This document shows positions 6,258 through 11,887 of a stretch of 11,887 nt of DNA, piece by piece. Made by a program: the position numbers and the translations under genes. Under the pieces are notes generated by a model. It was not told where the DNA came from. It made no database searches and saw only the letters and a program-made list of their open reading frames with translations. Source of the DNA: CAYQTL01 sp964420405 (GTDB lineage: Bacteria; Acidobacteriota; Thermoanaerobaculia; Thermoanaerobaculales; Sulfomarinibacteraceae); the NCBI GenBank assembly GCA_964420405.1, contig CAYQTL010000102.1, positions 1 through 11,887 on the forward strand. The letters run 5' to 3'. The stretch's first letter is position 1, and each line of letters begins with the position of its first letter.

Positions 6258-8066
6258 ATGGGCCGACAGAACCGCCGACGGCAGCGACGGTCGTCACCGG
6301 AACCGGCGCCGCCGCCACGGGCTCGGCGGCTCGCGGCCGTGCTGTGTGCGACGGCCGTCACCCTCGGCGCCGTCGCCTACGCCGGCGCGCTCCACGGGCC
6401 GTTCGTCTACGACGACCGGCTGACGGTGACCGGCAACCCGTCGATCCGCGCGCTCGGCGCCCCGGTCGCCATCGTGCTGCACGACGTCTTCCGGCCGGTG
6501 GTCAACCTCAGCTATGCGGTGGACCACACCCTGTGGGGGCTCGATCCCTTCGGGTTCCACCTCACGAACCTCCTGCTGCACCTGCTCAACGTCGCGCTGC
6601 TCTTCGCGCTCGCGCGCCGTCTCCTGCTCGACCTGCGACGGCGGCGGGGCGAGGAGGGCGCCCCGCCCGGCACGCTGCTGGACCTGGCCGGCTTCACCGC
6701 CGCCGCCCTGCTCGCGGTCCACCCCCTCATGACCGAGGCCGTCGCCTACGTCAGCGGCCGCTCCGAGCTGCTCGCGACCCTCTTCGTGCTCGCCTCCCTG
6801 CTGCTGCTCCGGCGCGCGCTCGACGGCCGGCGGCCGTGGGCGCTGGCCGGCGGTCTCGTGACCTTCGTGCTCGGCATCCTGTCGAAGGAGACCGCCGCCA
6901 TGCTCCCCCTGATGCTGGTGACCGCCGACCTGCTGGTGGTGGGCAGTCCCGGCGAGGCCCGCCGGAGAAGGCTGCTGCGCTTCCACCTCCCGCTCACGGC
7001 GCTGGTGGTGGCGGCGGGTGTGGTCCGGCTGGCGGTGTGGGCGCGGATCGAGCGCGGCGCCGAGGCGTTCAGCCTGTGGCAGCACGTGCTCACCGAGGCG
7101 GAGGTGGTCTGGCGCTACGTCGGCCTGCTGCTGCTGCCGGTCGGCCAGTCGATCATGCACCCGGTGGCGACCGTCACCGACCCGCTCGACGCGACCGCGC
7201 TCGCCGCGCTGGCGGCGCTCGTCGTCGCGGCGGCGGGACTCGTTCCCCTCGGCCGCCGGCTGCCGCTCGTGGCCCTCGGTCTGCTCTGGTTCCTGCTGCT
7301 GCTTGCGCCGTCGCACGTCATCCCGCTGCAGGAAGCGATGGCCGAGCACCGCGTCTACACCGCCGCCTGCGGCTTCTTCCTGGCGGTCGCCGGCGGCGTC
7401 TCCACCGCCGGCCGCCGGCTCGCCGGAGCCGGTCGGCCGGCGGTGCCCGTCGCCGCCGTGGTGCTCGTCCCGCTCCTGGCGATGCTGACGGCCGCCACCG
7501 TCGCACGGGCCCGGGTGTGGACCGACGAGGTGGCCCTGTGGGGCGACGCCGCCCGCAAGGCGCCCGACACGTGGGGCGCCCAGTACGCGTGGGCCGACGC
7601 CCTCCGCGCGGCCGGCCGCTGTGCCGACGCCGTCCCCGCCTACCGGAGGGCGACGGAGCTGATCCCGGACGAGGTGTCGGCCCATCTCAACCTCGGCATC
7701 TGCCTCGCCGAGCTCGAGCGGTTCGACGAGGCGTGGCTGGCCCTCGAGGAGGCCCGCCGCCTGGCCCCCGGCGACCCCAAGCCGGCCACCAACCTCGGCA
7801 CCCTCGCGGCGCGGCTCGGGCGCTACGGCGAGGCTCGCGCGAGCTTCCGCGCCGCGATCGCACTGGACCCGGACGGCGTCGCGCCGCGGTTGCTGCTGGC
7901 GCGGCTCGCGGAGGCCCTCGGCGACCCCGCCACCGCCCACGAGATGTGTCTCGAGGTCCAGGCGCTGGCCCCCGCCACCCCCGGGATACCGGAGTGCCTC
8001 CGGCGGACGCGACCGCGCTCGTCTCCCCCGGGTGCCGACCCGCCGGCCGCCACGGGCGACCAGTAA
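6258..8066 (+). CDS. TMTC-like polytopic membrane protein with TPR domain
   Basis: A 602-aa protein with two halves. Residues 1-25 are basic (GRQNRRRQRR), consistent with a cytoplasmic N-terminus, followed by a first helix at about 25-45. GPFVYDDRLTVTGNPSI (47-63) has the acidic DD-R-N loop motif of TMTC/GT-C-like proteins. RPVVNLSYAVDH (79-90), GFHLTNLLLHLLNV (99-112), HPLMTEAVAYVSGRSELLATL (155-175), LSKETAAMLP (208-217) and AEHRVYTAACGFFLA (362-376) are the other typical blocks, among some ten hydrophobic segments to about 415. Residues 426-580 form about four TPR units (AGRCADAVPAYRRATELIP, FDEAWLALEEARRLAP, YGEARASFRAAIALDP). The tail is Pro-rich. Animal TMTC proteins transfer mannose from dolichyl-phosphate-mannose to proteins; bacterial relatives are largely uncharacterised. 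The expected role is an extracytoplasmic GT-C sugar transferase with TPRs for substrate binding, on the side where the acceptor is met. The ATG fits the putative leaderless promoter; the frame is open further upstream but antisense to the GT2. Confidence 0.88.
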   Translation: MGRQNRRRQRRSSPEPAPPPRARRLAAVLCATAVTLGAVAYAGALHGPFVYDDRLTVTGNPSIRALGAPVAIVLHDVFRPVVNLSYAVDHTLWGLDPFGFHLTNLLLHLLNVALLFALARRLLLDLRRRRGEEGAPPGTLLDLAGFTAAALLAVHPLMTEAVAYVSGRSELLATLFVLASLLLLRRALDGRRPWALAGGLVTFVLGILSKETAAMLPLMLVTADLLVVGSPGEARRRRLLRFHLPLTALVVAAGVVRLAVWARIERGAEAFSLWQHVLTEAEVVWRYVGLLLLPVGQSIMHPVATVTDPLDATALAALAALVVAAAGLVPLGRRLPLVALGLLWFLLLLAPSHVIPLQEAMAEHRVYTAACGFFLAVAGGVSTAGRRLAGAGRPAVPVAAVVLVPLLAMLTAATVARARVWTDEVALWGDAARKAPDTWGAQYAWADALRAAGRCADAVPAYRRATELIPDEVSAHLNLGICLAELERFDEAWLALEEARRLAPGDPKPATNLGTLAARLGRYGEARASFRAAIALDPDGVAPRLLLARLAEALGDPATAHEMCLEVQALAPATPGIPECLRRTRPRSSPPGADPPAATGDQ

Positions 8067-8160
8067 CCCGCCAACAGGCAGGGGAGCAGTCTCGTCTCCA
8101 CGAGAGTCGTTGACGCGCCGCGGCGACGCGGGCTCCGCCACCGCGGTGATTGTTAAAGAA

Positions 8161-8178
8161 CCGTCACGGCAGTGTCAC
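8161..8178 (+). promoter_or_regulatory. Direct repeat CCGTCAC-GGCA-GTGTCAC (OmpR/PhoB-type candidate)
   Basis: Two GTCAC heptads are spaced 11 bp apart (7+4+7), the geometry of PhoB/OmpR-family direct-repeat sites, and resemble the CTGTCAC half-site. A third GTCAC lies at 8200-8204, abutting the -35 box. The repeats are seen directly; the regulator family is inferred. The spacer is not A/T-rich as in classical Pho boxes, and the site is 26 bp upstream of the -35. Confidence 0.3.
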
Positions 8179-8197
8179 ATTCCGAGCGAAGCGACTC

Positions 8198-8211
8198 ACG
8201 TCACTTGACGT
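8198..8211. promoter_or_regulatory. Perfect inverted repeat ACGTCA-CT-TGACGT over the -35 box
   Basis: A 14-bp perfect dyad with 6-bp arms and a 2-bp centre. Its right arm forms most of the -35 box TTGACG. This position suits a repressor operator that would block RNA polymerase, although a chance dyad created by the -35 sequence cannot be ruled out. Confidence 0.4.
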
Positions 8212-8232
8212 TCCGGCGAGACGCGGGATACT
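8205..8232 (+). promoter_or_regulatory. Sigma-70-type promoter TTGACG-16-GATACT
   Basis: TTGACG (8205-8210) matches five of six -35 bases. GATACT (8227-8232) matches four of six -10 bases, with a 16-bp spacer. It is the best promoter of the window, set in its least GC-rich stretch. Transcription would start near 8239 and give a leader of about 130 nt to the ATG at 8370. Confidence 0.55.
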
Positions 8233-8369
8233 GACGCCACAATGCAATCTGGAAAAGGAAGAGCCACACGATAGCCGCACCCACGGCGAGGCGGCTGCAT
8301 GCGGTCGTCCCGCCGGCGGACTCGTCCGCTCTTCCGCTCCGTGGTCGTGACACGAAGGAGGAGGGGAAC

Positions 8370-11300
8370 ATGAGACGACTGGGCCTCACGGTTGCGCTGG
8401 TGGTCGTGATCGCCCTGCCGGCGGCGGCGCAGACGCCGTACCCGCAGGAGATCCTCGAGCAGTACTGGCAGTGCATGGAACGCAACGACCTGGACCACAT
8501 CCAGGAGCTGCTCTACTACCACCACAACGTCGAGCCGATCGACGCGTCGATCTACGGCCTGCCGACGAACGACTTCGACGATCGCTCGCTGCTCACGATC
8601 AACGAGCGGCTCCGCTTCCGCCAGGAGCAGGAGGAGCTGTACAGCCAGGGCGTCCGGGAGGTGGCCCAGGCCACCTCGGGGCCCGTCCAGTACCCCCACC
8701 ACCTCCGCGCGGCCTTCGACCACATGTACGAGGTCACCGGCCAGACCCTCGACTGCTCGCACATCCTCACCGAGGCCGGGATCGAGCCGGCGGACGTGAC
8801 CGACGACCTCGCCAACGGGTGGTCGAGCGACCTCAACCTCACCTCCGGCGACAGCTCGGACCGCGGCGAGGTCGACATCGCGATCGATTTCTCGAACCCC
8901 AACCGGATCATGGCGTCGTCGTGCCCCGCCGGCGGCGGCGAGACCTCCAACTTCATCGCCTACTCCAGCGACTTCGGCGAGACCTGGAGCACCACCCAGG
9001 TCGGCAACAACTCGGGCACCTCGTGGGAGTGCGACCCGGTCAGCTACTACCAGCGCTCGACCGGCCGCGTCTACCACTCCAAGATCGGCTGCTCCAACGG
9101 GTACTGCTCGCAGACCTACACCCTGATGCGGTACTCCTCCAACAACGGCGCGAGCTGGTCGGACTGCGCGCGGCCCTCGAGCCAGACCTCCGAGGACCGG
9201 CAGTGGCACGTGGTGGACAACAACCCGTCCTCCGCCTGCTACGGCAACATCTACGTCACGTGGCACAACGCGAACCAGCAGCGGGTCGCGCGCTCGACCA
9301 CCGACTGCTCGAGCTGGTCCAATGTCACCAACCTGACGAGCACCTACCAGGCGATCACGCCCGACATCAACGTCGGCCCCGACGGCCACGTCTACGTGGT
9401 GTGGCAGAACCACGGCGACTCGACCTTCAAGATCGCCGGCTCGGATGACTGCGGCGCGACCTGGACCTCGCCTTCCCCGAAGACCCTGACCACCCGCTAC
9501 GGCGACTGGAGCAACAACCTCCCGTCCCAGTGCCAGCGGGGCGTCGCCTCCCAGCCGTGGGTCGACGTGGACCGGTCGCCCGACTCGCAGTACTACGGTC
9601 GCGTCTACGTCGGTCTCGCCATGTTCTCGAGCTCGTGCTCGACCGCGGCCGGCTACAGCTGCAGCCAGTGGGACTCGAACTGGACCAACACCTGCAACTA
9701 CGACATCTGGATGATGTACTCGGACAACAACGGCGCCAGCTGGTCGTCGCCGGTGAACATCACCGCGGGCGAGGGCAGCCGCGTCGACCACCTGGTCGGC
9801 TACATGCGGGTGGACGAGGCCGACGGCTCGATCTACCTCGGCTACCACCGGTCGCGACTCAACCCGCAGACGGCCGACGACCGCAAGAGGACCCACTTCT
9901 TCGTGCGCCGCTCGATCGACGGCGGCGCGACCTGGGAGGAGCCCCTCCAGGTGTCCACCCTCGAGGGCAACGAGCGCGCGAGCGGCGCGTCGACCTTCGA
10001 GCGCGGCGACTACCACGGCATCGACGTCTTCGAGGGCGTCGCGTGGCCGCTCTGGATCGACCGGCGCGGCACCACCGGTGAGGAGGAGATCGTCGTCCGC
10101 AAGGTCTGCTCCGAGCCGGCCCATTGGAGCGAGCGGGCGCCGAGCTTCAGCGCGCCCGTCACCTCCTGCAGCGACGGCGGCGGCGGCGCGGTGGACGTGT
10201 CGTGGACCGCTCCCGACCTGTACTGGGGCGACGGCGGCGCGAACCCGTCGGCCCGGACATACCAGCTGTGGGTCGACGGCTCGCTCGCCGAGGACGACAT
10301 CCCGGCCTCGGCCACCTCGACCACCTACGTGCCGGGCGACACCGCCAGCCACACCTACATGGTGCGGGCGGTCAACCAGTGCGGCGTCAGCAAGGACTAC
10401 GCCTCGACCTCCTTCGCGGCGTCGGGCAGCTGTGCCTCCAACCCGAGCAGCGTCAGCGTCACGCCCGACGGGCCGCTGTCCCGCTGCACCGGCACCGGCG
10501 TGCAGCTGACCGCCTCCGCGAGCGGCGGCAGCGGTCTGACCTACCAGTGGACCCGCGACGGCTCGCCGATCTCGGGCGCCACGTCGTCGACCTACGTCGC
10601 CAACGACACCGGCACCCACACCTACAACGCCGTCGTCACCGGCAGCGGCTGCTCCAACGGAGTCCAGGACCCGACCGGCACCGAGATCTCGTGGGGCACC
10701 GCCCCCGACTTCGACGGCGCCCAGTCGGCCGCCCCCATGGCCGGCACCTGCGGCATCCGCCTCGACTGGGATCCGGCGACGCCGCTGTGCAGCACCGGCG
10801 TGTCGTACTCGGTCTACCGCTCGACCAGCTCGGGCTTCACGCCCGGCTCGAGCAACCGGATCGCCACCTGCGTGGCCGACGAGTACTACGAGGACACCGA
10901 CGGCCTCACCAGCAGCACGCCGTACTACTACGTGGTGCGGTCCGAGGACGGCGCCACCGGCGGCGGCGGGCCGTGCAACGACGGCAACACCGACTTCAAT
11001 CTGAACCGCGTCTCGGCGACCATCTCCGGCGGCACCCAGATGCTGCTCGACGACGACTTCGAGAGCTCGTCGGACTGGTCGGCCAACTGGACGGTGACGA
11101 CGGGTCCCGGCCAGCACACCTGCGGTCCGTGGGCGCGGTCCTCATCCTCGACCCAGCGCCCGCCGAACAGCTCGGGGTACTACGCCCTGACCGACTCCGA
11201 CGCCTGCGGCTCGAGCAGCAGGACGTCCACGATCCTGACGTCGAAGGCGATGGACGCCTCCGGCCTGACCGACCTCACGCTCGAGTACGACTTCTACTAC

Positions 11301-11531
11301 CGCTACTACAACGGCGACGACACCACGGTGCAGGTGTACGACGGCTCGTCGTGGGTGACGGTGTGGTCGGACTCCAACACGACCGAGAGCGGCCACGAGA
11401 CGATCGACGTCTCGGCCTACGCCAACCCGAGCTTCCGCGTCCGGTTCAGCTACCAGAACGCGGCCTGGGACTGGTGGTTCGCGGTCGACAACGTCCAGAT
11501 CCACGGCCAGGGCTCGGGCGTCTGCCCGTAG
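8370..11531 (+). CDS. Secreted multidomain protein: Asp-box beta-propeller, Ig/FN3-like modules, MAM-like C-terminus
   Basis: A 1053-aa exported protein. Residues 1-20 are a Sec signal peptide (RR, hydrophobic core LTVALVVVIAL, cleavage after AAA). Residues 22-150 look helical and are not a domain I recognise. Residues 165-580 form a beta-propeller with Asp-boxes (S-x-D-x-G-x-x-W) at 199-206, 256-263, 358-365, 451-458 and 515-522, plus a degenerate one at 309-316, suggesting six blades as in sialidase-like folds. No FRIP-type motif or clear catalytic Arg triad is visible, so enzymatic sialidase activity is doubtful. FN3/Ig-like modules follow (about 592-688, 690-776, 778-884), then a MAM/jelly-roll-like domain (893-1047: DDDFESSSDW, LEYDFYYRYY, WFAVDNVQIHG). 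My hand count gives 27 cysteines, suggesting many disulfides. No PEP-CTERM, LPxTG or type IX sorting tail is seen. The start has AAGGAGGAGG at 8355-8364; a terminator follows at 11555. Probably a surface or secreted binding protein. Confidence 0.87.
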   Translation: MRRLGLTVALVVVIALPAAAQTPYPQEILEQYWQCMERNDLDHIQELLYYHHNVEPIDASIYGLPTNDFDDRSLLTINERLRFRQEQEELYSQGVREVAQATSGPVQYPHHLRAAFDHMYEVTGQTLDCSHILTEAGIEPADVTDDLANGWSSDLNLTSGDSSDRGEVDIAIDFSNPNRIMASSCPAGGGETSNFIAYSSDFGETWSTTQVGNNSGTSWECDPVSYYQRSTGRVYHSKIGCSNGYCSQTYTLMRYSSNNGASWSDCARPSSQTSEDRQWHVVDNNPSSACYGNIYVTWHNANQQRVARSTTDCSSWSNVTNLTSTYQAITPDINVGPDGHVYVVWQNHGDSTFKIAGSDDCGATWTSPSPKTLTTRYGDWSNNLPSQCQRGVASQPWVDVDRSPDSQYYGRVYVGLAMFSSSCSTAAGYSCSQWDSNWTNTCNYDIWMMYSDNNGASWSSPVNITAGEGSRVDHLVGYMRVDEADGSIYLGYHRSRLNPQTADDRKRTHFFVRRSIDGGATWEEPLQVSTLEGNERASGASTFERGDYHGIDVFEGVAWPLWIDRRGTTGEEEIVVRKVCSEPAHWSERAPSFSAPVTSCSDGGGGAVDVSWTAPDLYWGDGGANPSARTYQLWVDGSLAEDDIPASATSTTYVPGDTASHTYMVRAVNQCGVSKDYASTSFAASGSCASNPSSVSVTPDGPLSRCTGTGVQLTASASGGSGLTYQWTRDGSPISGATSSTYVANDTGTHTYNAVVTGSGCSNGVQDPTGTEISWGTAPDFDGAQSAAPMAGTCGIRLDWDPATPLCSTGVSYSVYRSTSSGFTPGSSNRIATCVADEYYEDTDGLTSSTPYYYVVRSEDGATGGGGPCNDGNTDFNLNRVSATISGGTQMLLDDDFESSSDWSANWTVTTGPGQHTCGPWARSSSSTQRPPNSSGYYALTDSDACGSSSRTSTILTSKAMDASGLTDLTLEYDFYYRYYNGDDTTVQVYDGSSWVTVWSDSNTTESGHETIDVSAYANPSFRVRFSYQNAAWDWWFAVDNVQIHGQGSGVCP

Positions 11532-11554
11532 CGCCGCCGATCTGCTGGACTCGC

Positions 11555-11589
11555 GGGCCCCGTGCCGCTCGGCACGGGGCCCTTTTCTT
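11555..11589 (+). terminator. Rho-independent terminator
   Basis: GGGCCCCGTGCC (11555-11566), loop GCTC, then GGCACGGGGCCC (11571-11582) form a perfect 12-bp stem, followed directly by TTTTCTT. It begins 24 bp after the TAG of the secreted protein gene. Confidence 0.95.
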
Positions 11590-11645
11590 CACGCCAGTGC
11601 GCTCCCCACGGCGCAGAAGGGACGCAGCGGCGTCCACAGGGACAG

Positions 11646-11661
11646 CGACCCGATCGGGTCG
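11646..11661. repeat. 16-bp perfect palindrome
   Basis: CGACCCGATCGGGTCG is a perfect palindrome just before the CCGATC array. It contains CCCGAT in both orientations, so it may be a junction of inverted hexamer units rather than a protein-binding site. Confidence 0.45.
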
Positions 11662-11666
11662 TCGGT

Positions 11667-11702
11667 CCGATCCCGATCCCGATCCCGATCCCGTTCCCGA
11701 TG
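11667..11702 (+). repeat. Hexamer tandem repeat (CCGATC)n
   Basis: Four exact CCGATC units (11667-11690) are followed by CCGTTC and CCGATG, each with one change: six units over 36 bp. A multiple-of-three unit in a noncoding spacer, and related hexamers at 4977-4997, suggest slippage-prone spacer repeats. Confidence 0.85.
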
Positions 11703-11845
11703 ATCCCGGTCTCGAAGGCAGCAGCGTCAGCGTCAGCGCCAGATGGCAGCGGCAGGGTCGGCGGCAGCGTCCAGCGCGTCGCGGCACCGATCCACATCGC
11801 CGAGGCACACCGCACCGCCGCTCCGCATCCCGCGCCCCGACACCC

Positions 11846-11887
11846 GACCCCCGTCTCCCGATCCCCGACTCCCGTCTCCCGATCCCC
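11846..11887 (+). repeat. 21-bp tandem repeat, two copies to the window edge
   Basis: 11846-11866 and 11867-11887 are identical except for one base (GACC versus GACT at the start of the unit). Each contains CCCGTCTCCCGATCCCC. The second copy ends exactly at the window edge, so the array probably continues. Confidence 0.8.

Larger units (their letters stand above)
8067..8369 (+). other. 303-bp regulatory leader upstream of the secreted protein gene
   Basis: No credible gene lies here: a 66-codon frame at 8150-8350 starts with TTG, has no Shine-Dalgarno and overlaps the promoter. The first part has a small hairpin, TCTCGT-CTCC-ACGAGA (8090-8105), without a T-run, and a palindrome CACCGCGGTG (8139-8148). 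An A/T-richer island (8149-8275) stands out in this GC-rich window and carries the promoter and operator candidates listed separately. The predicted 5' UTR is about 130 nt; I do not recognise a known riboswitch in it. Confidence 0.55.
11532..11887. other. Repeat-rich spacer after the secreted protein gene
   Basis: 356 bp with no supported gene; minus-strand frames here run through the terminator and translate the hexamer repeats as Ile-Gly runs. It holds the terminator (11555-11589), a 16-bp palindrome (11646-11661), a CCGATC hexamer array (11667-11702), short GCGTCA repeats near 11724-11737 and a 21-bp tandem repeat reaching the window edge. Confidence 0.6.

Noticed and set aside
8150..8350. 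66-codon frame in the leader of the secreted protein gene
   Set aside because: TTG start without a Shine-Dalgarno, overlaps the promoter and operator candidates, and its composition is not protein-like.
8239..8369. Possible riboswitch in the 130-nt leader
   Set aside because: I could not match the conserved core of any class I know (for example c-di-GMP or cobalamin), and no terminator or clear Shine-Dalgarno-masking stem is visible.
8196..11117. 973-codon minus-strand open frame opposite nearly the whole secreted protein gene
   Set aside because: The translation is low-complexity Val/Gly/Ala/Arg without domains. The plus-strand frame has a signal peptide, Asp-boxes and a good Shine-Dalgarno. 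Long antisense frames are expected at this GC content.
8370..11531. Annotation as an active exo-alpha-sialidase
   Set aside because: Asp-boxes alone mark the propeller fold and occur in many non-sialidases; the catalytic signature motifs are not evident.
11446..11815. Two minus-strand frames of about 120 codons at the right end
   Set aside because: They run through the terminator and the 3' end of the secreted protein gene, and partly translate the CCGATC array as repeated Ile-Gly.
11667..11887. Possible CRISPR array from the repeats at the right end
   Set aside because: Units of 6 and 21 bp are directly adjacent, without unique spacers, and no cas gene is present.

Overview
The window is very GC-rich, densely coded bacterial DNA. 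The strong G/C bias at third codon positions also produces long spurious reading frames on every strand. Gene style suggests a deep-branching environmental phylum such as Acidobacteriota: short GC-rich spacers with hexamer repeats, TACnnT boxes just upstream of start codons, and secreted multidomain beta-propeller proteins. That placement is an impression, because no marker gene is present.

Left part (82-4823, + strand): five tightly packed genes for building and handling surface glycans. They are two GT4 (GT-B fold) glycosyltransferases overlapping at TGATG, then after 84 bp a polyprenyl-phosphate-hexose-synthase-like GT2, a small DUF2304 membrane protein overlapping it by 8 nt, and a rhamnosyltransferase-like GT2 overlapping at GTGA. 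No flippase, polymerase or nucleotide-sugar gene is visible, so this is probably one segment of a larger locus.

Middle (4824-8066): a 324-bp spacer between convergent genes holds a small hairpin repeat and a long imperfect inverted repeat. A minus-strand GT2 with C-terminal membrane segments (5148-6218) follows. It is divergent, across only 39 bp, from a 602-aa membrane protein of the TMTC-like type (polytopic GT-C-like region plus C-terminal TPRs, 6258-8066). The candidate -10 boxes of this divergent pair lie 12 bp apart.

Right part (8067-11887): a 303-bp leader with the best promoter and operator signals of the window precedes a 1053-aa secreted protein. It has a signal peptide, an N-terminal helical region, a beta-propeller with Asp-boxes, three Ig/FN3-like modules and a C-terminal MAM/jelly-roll-like domain. 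A textbook rho-independent terminator follows, then a repeat-rich spacer with hexamer and 21-bp tandem repeats running to the window edge.

How the parts could work together (inference): cytoplasmic GT4/GT2 enzymes assemble a glycan on a lipid carrier. The polyprenyl-phosphate-sugar-synthase-like GT2, perhaps with the DUF2304 protein, could supply the lipid-linked monosaccharide that a GT-C enzyme such as the TMTC-like protein uses outside the membrane. The secreted Ser/Thr-rich protein next door is a conceivable but unproven acceptor.
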